A DNA stretch of 64,000 bases from Streptomyces albidoflavus (GTDB lineage Bacteria; Actinomycetota; Actinomycetes; Streptomycetales; Streptomycetaceae). The DNA lies in assembly GCF_000719955.1 (NCBI RefSeq), contig NZ_JOII01000007.1:1-64000 (forward strand), written 5' to 3'. The notes under the pieces were generated by a model. It saw only the letters and a program-made list of their open reading frames with translations. It searched no databases and was not told the origin of the DNA. Position numbers and translations under genes: made by a program. Shown one piece after another: positions 35,563 through 42,977 of this stretch; within the stretch, counting starts at the first letter, position 1, and every line of letters begins with the position of its first letter.

Positions 35563-36135
35563 TTACTTGAAGAAGGCGATCCCGTCGTCCGGGAGGTCAC
35601 CGAGGTCCTTGGCCCAGGACTCGACCTCGCCCGGGGTCACGACCTTCTTGAGCTGCGCGGACATGTAGGGCCGCAGCGGCACCTCGGGGGTCTGCTTCTC
35701 CCCGACCCACATGAGGTCGCTCTTGACGTACCCGTAGAGCCGCTTCCCGCCGCTGTACGGCCCGGAGGCCGCCGTGCGGGCCACCGCGTCCGTCGCCAGG
35801 TCGATCTGCGGCTTCTGGTCGGCCAGCTCGCCGTACCAGACATCGACGACCCCGTCGTCGCGGGTCATGACGACCTCGACCTTGCGGTCCTTGTCGATCC
35901 GCCAGAAGCCCGCCTCGGACTCCAGGGGCTTGACCTTGTTGCCCTCTTCGTCGAGGACCCAGGTGTGCGAGTGGTACTCCAGGAAGTCCCGGCCGTCGTG
36001 GCTGAAGGACACCTCCTGGCCGAAGTTGCACTTCTCGGCGCCGGGGAAGTCGAAGACGCCCGCGCCCGCCCAGTCGCCGAGGAGGAAGGTCAGCGGCACG
36101 AGGTCCGGATGGAGGTCGGACGGAATCTCGATCAT
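35563..36135 (-). CDS. FABP-like / nitrobindin-family heme-binding protein
   Basis: A 190-aa beta-barrel protein. LTFLLGDWAGAGVFDFPGAE near residue 15 is the nitrobindin motif (LxGxWxGxG). The later beta strands include GRDFLEYHSHTWVLDEEGNK, GFWRIDKDRKVEVVMTRDDG and PEVPLRPYMSAQLKKV. Bacterial relatives bind heme or fatty acids. It is adjacent to nur but on its own transcript, ended by the repeat-derived hairpin. Confidence 0.85.
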   Translation of the reverse strand: MIEIPSDLHPDLVPLTFLLGDWAGAGVFDFPGAEKCNFGQEVSFSHDGRDFLEYHSHTWVLDEEGNKVKPLESEAGFWRIDKDRKVEVVMTRDDGVVDVWYGELADQKPQIDLATDAVARTAASGPYSGGKRLYGYVKSDLMWVGEKQTPEVPLRPYMSAQLKKVVTPGEVESWAKDLGDLPDDGIAFFK

Positions 36136-36187
36136 GAGCGGCTCACGCGTTTCGTCGCAGGGGTTCGGTTCGGGCGGGGCAGCCGGG

Positions 36188-36289
36188 TCAGCGCTGGCCC
36201 TGGTACAGCTTCTTCACGCTCAGGCCGACGAAGGCGAGAACGCCGACGCAGACCAGGACCAGCAGGGCGGAGAAGAATGCCTCAAGCAC
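36188..36289 (-). CDS. Single-helix small membrane protein (33 aa)
   Basis: A GTG-initiated 33-codon gene preceded at 6 bases by GAGGAGC. Its product begins LEAFFSALLVLVCVGVLAFV and ends GLSVKKLYQGQR: one transmembrane helix with a basic cytoplasmic tail. It lies 52 bp upstream of the nitrobindin-like gene and in the same direction. Such genes are easily missed. The good ribosome site and single clean helix support it. Function unknown. Confidence 0.6.
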   Translation of the reverse strand: MLEAFFSALLVLVCVGVLAFVGLSVKKLYQGQR

Positions 36290-36409
36290 GGGGTGCTCCT
36301 CGGTGACACGTGGATGAGCGGATACGAAGCCGCCTCCAGCTTAGACGGCCTGGCCCCGGCTCTCTCGGCGAGGGCGGGCCGGGCCCCGTACCCGGCCCCG
36401 CCGCACCCC

Positions 36410-37273
36410 TCAGCTGAGCAGCTGCGTCTGGAGAACGACCGTCTGGTGGAAGGGGACGCGGTCCGCCCCGCCCTTCTTCTCGTGCACCACCATCCCGAGG
36501 GTGTCCCCGGCGACGATGTACGCCACCCGGGTCTGGACCTGGTCGTCGCCGTAGGGGGCGGGCTCCTCGTAGGCATAGACGGAGGTGGTGTCGGGGACGC
36601 CTCGGCTGGTCCACTGCTTGTCGATCGAGGTCTCCTCGGCGTGAGCCAGCGAGGCACCGGTGGTCGAGCCGAAGTCGAGCCCCTCGTCCCGGTACAGGTC
36701 GGTGAGCCCCGACGACGGGAACCGCAGCAGGTGGACGCGGGCCTCGGTGCCGTCCGGCATGGTCCAGGCCCGCGAGGCGGCGTGCCGCAGGGCGAACTCG
36801 TGGAGCTTGTTCCCCAGCTCGCGGCGGTCGCCCTTGGCGTACTCGGCGAGGTAGGCCGAGGCGGGCGTCCAGTCGCCGGTCAGCTTCGCGTCCGGCTCGG
36901 CGGCGCCGGGGGCGGTGACCAGGAGGTCGCGGAGGTCGGCGTGGTGGATGCCGGCGGCGTTGTCTGCGTGGTCCGGGCGCGGGGCGTCGGCGGGCAGGGC
37001 CGGCAGCTTCTGCCGGGGGAAGTCCCAGCGGCCGTCGGAGGCGGTGGCGAGGCCCGGCAGGTCGGTGCGCTCCTGGGAGGTGACGAACGCGGCCGTCCCC
37101 ACGCCGAGGCCGCCCGCGACCACGACGGCGAGGCTCCAGCGGGCGACGGCGCGCAGTACGCGGCGCTCCCGCAGGGGCTTGCGGGGCGGCTCGGCCGGCG
37201 CCGCGAAGGGCCCCGCGGCCGCGGCCGGGGCGGCGGGCTCCTCGGGCGTTCTGGGCAGGGTCTGCTCGGTCAT
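36410..37273 (-). CDS. Membrane-anchored protein of unknown function (third of three related genes)
   Basis: A 287-aa protein. Residues 1-38 are a cytoplasmic Ala/Pro/Glu-rich tail, then one transmembrane helix (WSLAVVVAGGLGVGTAAFV), then an exported domain with LPALPADAPRP, HADLRDLLVTAPG, YLAEYAKGDRRELGNKLHEF and VHLLRFPSSGLTDLYRDEG. The DLRxLLV...GYL layout resembles the gene at 38061. It starts in ATGA overlap with the preceding gene (37270), so the operon is tightly coupled. No known domain recognised. Confidence 0.75.
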   Translation of the reverse strand: MTEQTLPRTPEEPAAPAAAAGPFAAPAEPPRKPLRERRVLRAVARWSLAVVVAGGLGVGTAAFVTSQERTDLPGLATASDGRWDFPRQKLPALPADAPRPDHADNAAGIHHADLRDLLVTAPGAAEPDAKLTGDWTPASAYLAEYAKGDRRELGNKLHEFALRHAASRAWTMPDGTEARVHLLRFPSSGLTDLYRDEGLDFGSTTGASLAHAEETSIDKQWTSRGVPDTTSVYAYEEPAPYGDDQVQTRVAYIVAGDTLGMVVHEKKGGADRVPFHQTVVLQTQLLS

Positions 37274-38064
37274 ACGTACTCCCCCGGTGAGGCGAGGTGG
37301 TCCAGTTGGGCGGCGAACAGCTCGGCGGGCGGCTTCACGGAGCCGTCGCCGGGCAGTTCGGCCGACATGGAGACGAAGTGCTTGCCTTTCGCGGCCGTGC
37401 AGTACAGCTCCTGCACGTCCTTCTTCCGCTCGCCCTTGAACCGGAAGCACGCCGCGTCCCGGTGACCCTTGACCTTCGGCCCCTTGTCGACGTCGAGCGA
37501 CCGGAGCAGGCTGGTCACCCTCCGGTACCGGTCCCGGATGACCTGGGTGTCCTTGACGACGCTGATGTTCATCTCGGCGAAAAAGGTGTCGTTGTCGGTG
37601 CGGGCGTAGGTGCGCATGGCGGCGCCCTCGACGCCGCTGCGGTCGAGTTGCTTCTCCATGTCGCGGCGGAGCTTCTGGGGCAGGCCGCGCAGCGTCTCCT
37701 TGACGGCGGCGACCGCCTCGGCACCGTCCACCTCGGTGTCGTTGCCCCGCTCGCCGCTGTCCGGCCCGAGAGCGTAGTCCGAGGCGGGCAGCAGGAGCTT
37801 GCTCAGCGCGGTGTCGTGGCGGCCCTCGTAAGCCCGCTCGGCGGGGTCCTTGCCGGGCTCGGCCAGCTCGCCCCAGCGTTCCGTCGACACCTTCTTGTCG
37901 GCTCTCTCCACCATTCCCGAGACGCCGGTGACCGTGCCGACGCAGGCGCCCGCCACCAGGCCGACCGCCACGATGCGCAGGATCCGGCCGCGTGAGAACC
38001 GGGCGGGCTTCTTGCCGGACGCGGGCGCGAGCGCCGTGGTGTCCGGCTTTCCGGAGTCGGTCAC
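37270..38064 (-). CDS. Membrane-anchored protein of unknown function (second of three)
   Basis: A 264-aa protein: cytoplasmic N-terminus with basic RFSRGRILRIV, one transmembrane helix (IVAVGLVAGACVGTVTGV), and an exported charged domain containing YEGRHDTALSKLLLPASDYA, RGLPQKLRRDMEKQLDRSG, VIRDRYRRVTSLLRSLDVDK and two cysteines (AACFRFKG, ELYCTAAKG) that could form a disulfide. It overlaps both neighbours by four bases and so is produced together with them. Not recognised. Confidence 0.75.
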   Translation of the reverse strand: MTDSGKPDTTALAPASGKKPARFSRGRILRIVAVGLVAGACVGTVTGVSGMVERADKKVSTERWGELAEPGKDPAERAYEGRHDTALSKLLLPASDYALGPDSGERGNDTEVDGAEAVAAVKETLRGLPQKLRRDMEKQLDRSGVEGAAMRTYARTDNDTFFAEMNISVVKDTQVIRDRYRRVTSLLRSLDVDKGPKVKGHRDAACFRFKGERKKDVQELYCTAAKGKHFVSMSAELPGDGSVKPPAELFAAQLDHLASPGEYV

Positions 38065-38942
38065 AGGCGCTCCAGCTGCTTCAGGGCGAGATCCTTGATC
38101 GCCTTCTCGGACAGGGGCTTGGTGTCGCTGAAGTGCAGGTCGAACATGACGTCACCGCGGTAGCCGACGGCGCGGCCCCCGTAGACGGTCAGGTAGCCCG
38201 GCTTGGAGTCCGGCTCGTAGACGAAGAAGCCGGCCCCGCTGCCCGCCTTGACCTCACGGCCTTCCTCGTGACCGGAACGCGTGCGGTTCGCGGCGTCCCG
38301 ACGGCTGCTCTCCGCCTCGGCCTGGGCCTCCGCGACAGCTCCCGGCCGGAACTGCACCAGCCGCACCGCGACGTACTCGTACTCGCCGCGCTGCCAGTTG
38401 GCCGCCGCCACCCGCCGGATGCCGTTGCGCACCGAGTCGACCAGCACCTCACCGGGCTCGGTGTACTCAAGGCTGCGCCCACCCGGCGAGAGCCAGCCGT
38501 CCTCGACGCCGACCCCGTTGACGAAGTAGCCCGTGGCCTCCCGGAACCCCTTCGGCTTCCCCACCAGCAGCTTCCGCAGATCCCCGTTGGCCTTGACCGC
38601 CGTGTCGTGCTTGGCCGGGAGCGGCGCGGGCCGCTTGCTCTCCGGCAGGGCCTTCTTCGGGTAGGCCAGGTCCGCCTGGGAGAGCGGGGGCAGGGGGGTC
38701 GGCTCGCGCTCGGCCTGGATCGCGTAGCCGGTGGCGGTGCCGCCGACCACGCCGACCAGGGCCGCACAGGCCACGATGAGCGTGGTGAGGCCGCGCGGGC
38801 GTCGGCGTGGGGCCGGGGTCTCGGCCGGTGGTTCGGCCGACACCTCGGACGGCGCCTGGGCCGGCGCCTGGGCGGGCGCCTCGGCGGAGGGTTCGGCCGG
38901 GGTGGCTTCCGCCCCCGGTCTGCTCGGGTCTGACGTGTCCAA
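38061..38942 (-). CDS. Membrane-anchored protein of unknown function (first of three)
   Basis: A 293-aa protein with TTG start at 38942, preceded by GGGGGGACC; no better ATG/GTG is in frame. A Pro/Ala/Glu-rich cytoplasmic N-terminus (AEAPAQAPAQAPSEVSAEPP) leads to helix TLIVACAALVGVVGGTATGY, then an exported domain with PLPAKHDTAVKANGDLRKLL, TGYFVNGVGVEDGWLSPGGR, LEYTEPGEVLVDSVRNGIRR and EYVAVRLVQFRPG. The DLRKLL...F/Y pattern also occurs in the third gene. Start uncertain. Confidence 0.68.
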   Translation of the reverse strand: MDTSDPSRPGAEATPAEPSAEAPAQAPAQAPSEVSAEPPAETPAPRRRPRGLTTLIVACAALVGVVGGTATGYAIQAEREPTPLPPLSQADLAYPKKALPESKRPAPLPAKHDTAVKANGDLRKLLVGKPKGFREATGYFVNGVGVEDGWLSPGGRSLEYTEPGEVLVDSVRNGIRRVAAANWQRGEYEYVAVRLVQFRPGAVAEAQAEAESSRRDAANRTRSGHEEGREVKAGSGAGFFVYEPDSKPGYLTVYGGRAVGYRGDVMFDLHFSDTKPLSEKAIKDLALKQLERL

Positions 38943-39071
38943 AGAGGTCCCCCCAGGGTCCGCGAAGTCGAGGATCAGGCTCCGGATGTGTGTGTACGGT
39001 GCATGATCAGTTCGCACAGGTGACCGGCCAGGCGGGTCCGGGGTTGCCCCGGGGTTCATTACGATTCGGGC

Positions 39072-39434
39072 ATGGCGAAAAAGCTCGTGATCAAGGTGAC
39101 GGCCGGGGCGGACTCCCCGGAGCGGTGCTCGCAGGCGTTCACGGTGGCGGCGGTGGCCGTGGCCAGCGGGGTGGAGGTGTCGCTCTGGCTGACCGGTGAG
39201 TCGGCGTGGTTCGCGCTGCCGGGGCGGGCGGCCGAGTTCGAACTCCCCCACGCGGCACCGCTGCCGGAGCTGATCGAGGGGATCATGGCGGGCGGCGGGA
39301 TCACCCTCTGCACGCAGTGCGCCGCCCGCCGGGACATCTCGGAGGGCGACGTCATCGAGGGCGTCCGGATCGCCGGGGCGCAGGTCTTCGTCAGCGAGAT
39401 CATGGAGGACGGGGTGCAGGCGCTCGTCTACTGA
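39072..39434 (+). CDS. DsrE-family protein
   Basis: A 120-aa single-domain protein: LVIKVTAGADSPERCSQAFT, VAAVAVASGVEVSLWLTGES, then GGGITLCTQCAARRDISEGD and GARVF-type ending (AGAQVFVSEIMEDGVQALVY). DsrE-fold proteins transfer or bind persulfide sulfur. Here the LCTQCAARR cysteines are the candidate sulfur carriers. It stands alone between divergent and convergent neighbours. A sulfurtransferase operon lies 1.2 kb away. Confidence 0.88.
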   Translation: MAKKLVIKVTAGADSPERCSQAFTVAAVAVASGVEVSLWLTGESAWFALPGRAAEFELPHAAPLPELIEGIMAGGGITLCTQCAARRDISEGDVIEGVRIAGAQVFVSEIMEDGVQALVY

Positions 39435-39470
39435 GTCCGCCGAATCCGCCAACTTCCGCGCCCCGCGCGG

Positions 39471-40034
39471 CTACTCCTCCGGCCAGGGCCCCGGCCGGCG
39501 CGGATCGCTGCCGTGTCCGGGCGGGCCGGGCGGGCCGTCCCCGCCGCTGCCCCGCCGGTCAAGTTCCCGCCACCACGCCTCGGACTCGGGGTCGCTGCCC
39601 TTGACCCGGTCCTGGTCGGAGAGGGGCCCCCGGCGTCCGGCGTGACCTCCGTGGCCATGGCCGTGTCCGTGCCCGGAGCCGTGCCCGCCGGATATCCCGG
39701 TGGAGCCGGACGCGCCCCGCTCGGAGGGCGGCTTCACCGGTGGCGTGCCGGGGCCGTCCCTCGGGTCCTTCTTGCGGACGTGGGTCGGCGGGGTGGGAGA
39801 GGCGTCGCCGTCCTGGCCGGGGGCGGAACCGGCGCCGGGGTCGTCGTACCAGCGGTCCTCGGGCCCCTTGCGGTTGGCGACGATCGCGGCGAACGGCGGG
39901 ATCACCATCGCCACCACGCACATCGCGACGGCGGCCGGTACCGACCACAGGCGCACGACGGCGCACGCCACGACGAAGAGGCTCAGGCAGAGGCCCATCA
40001 TGGCGAAGTACACATGTCGCCTTCGCGCATACAT
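39471..40034 (-). CDS. DUF3099 membrane protein with His-rich tail
   Basis: A 187-aa protein. The DUF3099 part at the N-terminus has YARRRHVYFAMMGLCLSLFV and two helices (MMGLCLSLFVVACAVVRLW and PAAVAMCVVAMVIPPFAAIV), then the RKGPEDRWYDDP signature. The remainder is a disordered Gly/Pro/Asp tail with a histidine run (GHGSGHGHGHGHGG near residue 136) that could bind divalent metal. Function unknown. The start is the first Met before YARRRHVYF. Confidence 0.82.
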   Translation of the reverse strand: MYARRRHVYFAMMGLCLSLFVVACAVVRLWSVPAAVAMCVVAMVIPPFAAIVANRKGPEDRWYDDPGAGSAPGQDGDASPTPPTHVRKKDPRDGPGTPPVKPPSERGASGSTGISGGHGSGHGHGHGHGGHAGRRGPLSDQDRVKGSDPESEAWWRELDRRGSGGDGPPGPPGHGSDPRRPGPWPEE

Positions 40035-40157
40035 GGTTCCAGCGTAGGCACGTGGGCCCGCCCCGCACCCCGGCGGACGGCCTCGCGCGAAACTGCCCGA
40101 AAAACGCCCCTGACCAGGGGAAACGGCGACGCCGGTGGGTAGCGGTCCGGACACGGA

Positions 40158-40251
40158 CAGGCCGCAGGGCCGCACTCCGTCCCGGTGGCGTCCAACCCCC
40201 TGGAGTGCGGCCCCGCGGCCTGCCCGGCGCCCGCCGTCCGAGGACGGCGGG
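40158..40251 (-). terminator. Two stacked terminator hairpins after DUF1416
   Basis: CCCGCCGTCC (40230-40239) pairs with GGACGGCGGG (40242-40251), 6 bp beyond the DUF1416 stop (40257). Beyond it, 40158-40178 pairs with 40202-40222 in a 21-bp stem with one mismatch and a 23-base loop. Together they close the sulfurtransferase transcript. Confidence 0.75.
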
Positions 40252-40256
40252 GCGTC

Positions 40257-40544
40257 TCAGACGGCGATGGCGACCTCGGCGAGGCCGCCCTGCTGGGCGA
40301 CGACCGTGCGGTCCGCGGAGCCGCCCGGGACCAGGGCGCGCAGCGTCCAGGTGCCCTCGGCGGCGTAGAAGCGGAACTGACCGGTGGCCGAGGTCGGGAC
40401 CTCGGCGGTGAACTCGCCGGTCGAGTCGAGCAGCCGCACGTAACCGGTGACGGGCTCGCCGTCGCGGGTCACGCTGCCCTGGATGGTGGTCTCACCGGGC
40501 TTGATGGTCGAGGCGTCGGGGCCGCCGGCCTTGGCTCCACACAT
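40257..40544 (-). CDS. DUF1416 domain protein
   Basis: A 95-aa single beta-sandwich: MCGAKAGGPDASTIKPGETT, QGSVTRDGEPVTGYVRLLDS, FTAEVPTSATGQFRFYAAEG, WTLRALVPGG. This CarboxypepD-regulatory-like domain is conserved directly downstream of the thiosulfate sulfurtransferase in actinobacteria, as here (64 bp gap). The N-terminal MCGAK cysteine is invariant in the group and might accept persulfide, though that is inference. Confidence 0.87.
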   Translation of the reverse strand: MCGAKAGGPDASTIKPGETTIQGSVTRDGEPVTGYVRLLDSTGEFTAEVPTSATGQFRFYAAEGTWTLRALVPGGSADRTVVAQQGGLAEVAIAV

Positions 40545-40608
40545 TCCTGCATCCGTCCTTCGCTGGTGCGGTGTGCCCCCGCCGCCGACGGGCGGCGGGG
40601 GCGGGGGG

Positions 40609-41448
40609 TCACTTGTTGGCGCCGAGCTCGATCGGCACGCCGACCAGGGAGCCGTACTCGGTCCACGAGCCGTCGTAGTTCTTGACGTTCTCGACGCCGA
40701 GCAGCTCGTGCAGGACGAACCAGGTGAGCGCGGAACGCTCACCGATGCGGCAGTAGGCGATGGTGTCCTTGGCGAGGTCGACCTGCTCGTCGGCGTAGAG
40801 CGCCTTCAGTTCCTCGTCGGACTTGAAGGTGCCGTCGTCGTTGGCGTTCTTCGACCACGGGATGTTGCGGGCGCTCGGCACGTGGCCGGGGCGCTGCGAC
40901 TGCTCCTGCGGGAGGTGGGCCGGGGCGAGCAGCTTGCCGGAGAACTCGTCGGGGGACCGCACGTCGACCAGGTTCTGGTTGCCGATGGCGTTCACGACGT
41001 CCTCGCGGAAGGCGCGGATCGCGGTGTTCTGCGGCTTGGCTTTGTACTCGGTGGCCGGGCGCTGGGGGACCTCGGCGACCAGGTCGCGGGAGTCCAGCTC
41101 CCACTTCTTGCGGCCGCCGTCGAGGAGCTTGACGTTCTCGTGGCCGTAGAGCTTGAAGTACCAGTACGCGTACGAGGCGAACCAGTTGTTGTTGCCGCCG
41201 TAGAGGACGACGAGGGTGTCGTTGGCGATGCCCTTGGCCGAGAGGAGCTTCTCGAAGCCCTCCTGGTCGATGAAGTCGCGGCGGACCGGGTCCTGGAGGT
41301 CCTTGGTCCAGTCGATGCGGATCGCGTTGCGGATGTGGTTCTTGTCGTACGCGGACGTGTCCTCGTCGACCTCCACGACGGCGACGTTCGGGTCGTCCAG
41401 GTTTTCCTGGACCCAGTCGGCGTCGACCAGGACGTCACTACGGCTCAT
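40609..41448 (-). CDS. Thiosulfate sulfurtransferase (rhodanese, SseA/CysA type)
   Basis: A 279-aa two-rhodanese enzyme transferring sulfane sulfur from thiosulfate (or 3-mercaptopyruvate) to thiophilic acceptors. The N-terminal inactive domain holds VDADWVQENLDDPNVAVVEV and VVLYGGNNNWFASYAYWYFK. The C-terminal catalytic domain has VDVRSPDEFSGKLLAPAHLP and active-site loop YCRIGERSALTWFVL. The CRIGERS loop is the thiosulfate-type. AGGA precedes the ATG. It is preceded by a 26-aa leader peptide with cysteine codons, and followed by DUF1416. Confidence 0.93.
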   Translation of the reverse strand: MSRSDVLVDADWVQENLDDPNVAVVEVDEDTSAYDKNHIRNAIRIDWTKDLQDPVRRDFIDQEGFEKLLSAKGIANDTLVVLYGGNNNWFASYAYWYFKLYGHENVKLLDGGRKKWELDSRDLVAEVPQRPATEYKAKPQNTAIRAFREDVVNAIGNQNLVDVRSPDEFSGKLLAPAHLPQEQSQRPGHVPSARNIPWSKNANDDGTFKSDEELKALYADEQVDLAKDTIAYCRIGERSALTWFVLHELLGVENVKNYDGSWTEYGSLVGVPIELGANK

Positions 41449-41698
41449 GGTGCATTCCTCCGGGGCAGTTGCGGGGCTGGTACGGCGGTGCGTGCGTGCG
41501 GTGCGGGGCTGTCCGGGGTGCCGGTGCGCGGGGGGCCGCCCGTCTCCGGCCGGTGCGGTCCGGTGGCTGCGGTGTCCGCGATACGGACAGGATGCGGGAT
41601 CGTGGCGCTCGCGCGGGCTTCCGGGCTTCTCGGCGGGGCGGTAGCGGGCCGGTCCCGTCACGGACGGGGCGGGCCCAGGCGTACGGTCCCCGCGCTGC

Positions 41699-41779
41699 TC
41701 AGCCGCGGCGACAGAGCATGGCGGCGACGCGGCACAGGTCGACTGCCCGCCGCTTCGTGAGGTCCGCCTGTCGCTTCAT
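41699..41779 (-). CDS. Putative cysteine-containing leader peptide upstream of the sulfurtransferase
   Basis: A 26-codon gene, reading MKRQADLTKRRAVDLCRVAA then MLCRRG and stop. It matches the 'putative leader peptide' pattern (basic N-terminus, DLCRVA, LC near the end) that streptomycete annotations place upstream of sulfur-assimilation genes. Two Cys codons lie close to the stop. It ends 250 bp before the sulfurtransferase start with no other gene between. Regulation by cysteine-dependent ribosome stalling is a reasonable inference. Confidence 0.7.
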   Translation of the reverse strand: MKRQADLTKRRAVDLCRVAAMLCRRG

Positions 41780-42019
41780 GGGTCCGATCGTAGGGACGAA
41801 TCGGCGGCGATGTCACCGACGTTTCACCATCCGAGACGAGATCGTCCGCGATACGGGCATCCGGGTCGGCCCCGGACAGCGCGGAACCGCCCCGGCCCCT
41901 CGTGGCGAGGGCTGAGGCGGTCGCGAGCGGCCCGGGCGGCCGGAATCACGGACGAGGGCGTCTCGCTCTGCGGACGGCGCGCGGGCCGGTGGACCCGGAT
42001 GCGCGCGGCCGTCCCCGTC

Positions 42020-42748
42020 CTACCCGGCGAGGCGGACCGACGAACCCTCGACGCTGATCTCGACGCCGTCCTTCGCCGGGGTCACCTTCGACAGCTCGAT
42101 GCCACCGGGCAGACCGCCGACCTTCTGCTGGAAGTCGGTGATCTCGCGGACCTTGTCCTCGGCGACCTTGATGCCGAGGCTGGGCAGCGCGTCGGCCTTC
42201 ACCCGCACCTCGCCGTCCTGGACGGTCGGCGTGGAGAGGACCTCCAGCGGCTTGGGCAGGGTCGCGCCGAACACCTCCGCCTCGATCTCCACCTTGATCT
42301 TGCCGTTGCCGCCGTCGGAGAGGCCGACGACCTTGGCGGTGACACCGGGGGCGACGTCGATCGGGTCGGGCCTGGCCGCCTTCAGCAGGTCGGCGTAACC
42401 GATCCGGGCGGTGCCCTCGGCGGTCTTCGCGGTGGCCTGGCTGAAGCCGCCGGAGAACTCGACGCCGCGCAGGTGGGCGTTGAGGCCGGCGATGCGGACG
42501 CTCTTGCCGTCGGTGGTGGCGTCGAACTCCTTCACCGAGACCTCGACGTCCTCCAGGCCGCTGCCCACGACCTGGGTGAGGAAGGGGAAGCCGTGGATGG
42601 TGACCTCCGGGTCGGTGTTCATCGACCCGCTCGCCTTGAGCCGGTCGGCCACCTCGCCCTCGGCGAAGTTGACCGCGAGGCGGTCGGCGATGACGAAGAG
42701 TCCCCCCAGGACCACGACGACGATCAGGAGATTGCGTAGTGCGCGCAT
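42020..42748 (-). CDS. DUF2993 (LmeA-like) phospholipid-binding protein
   Basis: A 242-aa exported or membrane-anchored protein: one N-terminal helix (ALRNLLIVVVVLGGLFVIAD) then an extended domain with VTIHGFPFLTQVVGSGLEDV, RGVEFSGGFSQATAKT and IKVEIEAEVFGATLPKPLEV. The xxHGFPFLTQxxxGxxxxV pattern defines DUF2993; the mycobacterial member LmeA takes part in mannan/lipomannan maturation and binds phospholipids. A larger paralogue lies at 52216. Single gene. Confidence 0.88.
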   Translation of the reverse strand: MRALRNLLIVVVVLGGLFVIADRLAVNFAEGEVADRLKASGSMNTDPEVTIHGFPFLTQVVGSGLEDVEVSVKEFDATTDGKSVRIAGLNAHLRGVEFSGGFSQATAKTAEGTARIGYADLLKAARPDPIDVAPGVTAKVVGLSDGGNGKIKVEIEAEVFGATLPKPLEVLSTPTVQDGEVRVKADALPSLGIKVAEDKVREITDFQQKVGGLPGGIELSKVTPAKDGVEISVEGSSVRLAG

Positions 42749-42921
42749 CGTTCGGCTTCCCCCACCAGGTGGACTTCGCTCCCGGCACCCCGCTGGGCAC
42801 CTGGCCGCGAGCGTAACCCGGACGGCCCAACGACCTGATCGTCTGCGCACGAGTGTGTGCGACCTGATACGTCCCGACGACCGGAGGCGACCGGACGCGT
42901 TCGTTCACGTACGGAAAGCCA

Positions 42922-42957
42922 CCGCGCCCCCGGCCGGGAGGGGCCGGGGGCGCGGTA
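42922..42957 (-). terminator. Strong terminator of the frameshifted membrane-protein gene
   Basis: A perfect 15-bp stem: ACCGCGCCCCCGGCC (42922-42936) with GGCCGGGGGCGCGGT (42943-42957), loop of 6. It lies 21 bp past the stop at 42978. Confidence 0.88.
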
Positions 42958-42977
42958 CGCGTCGCGAGGTGGGCGGG

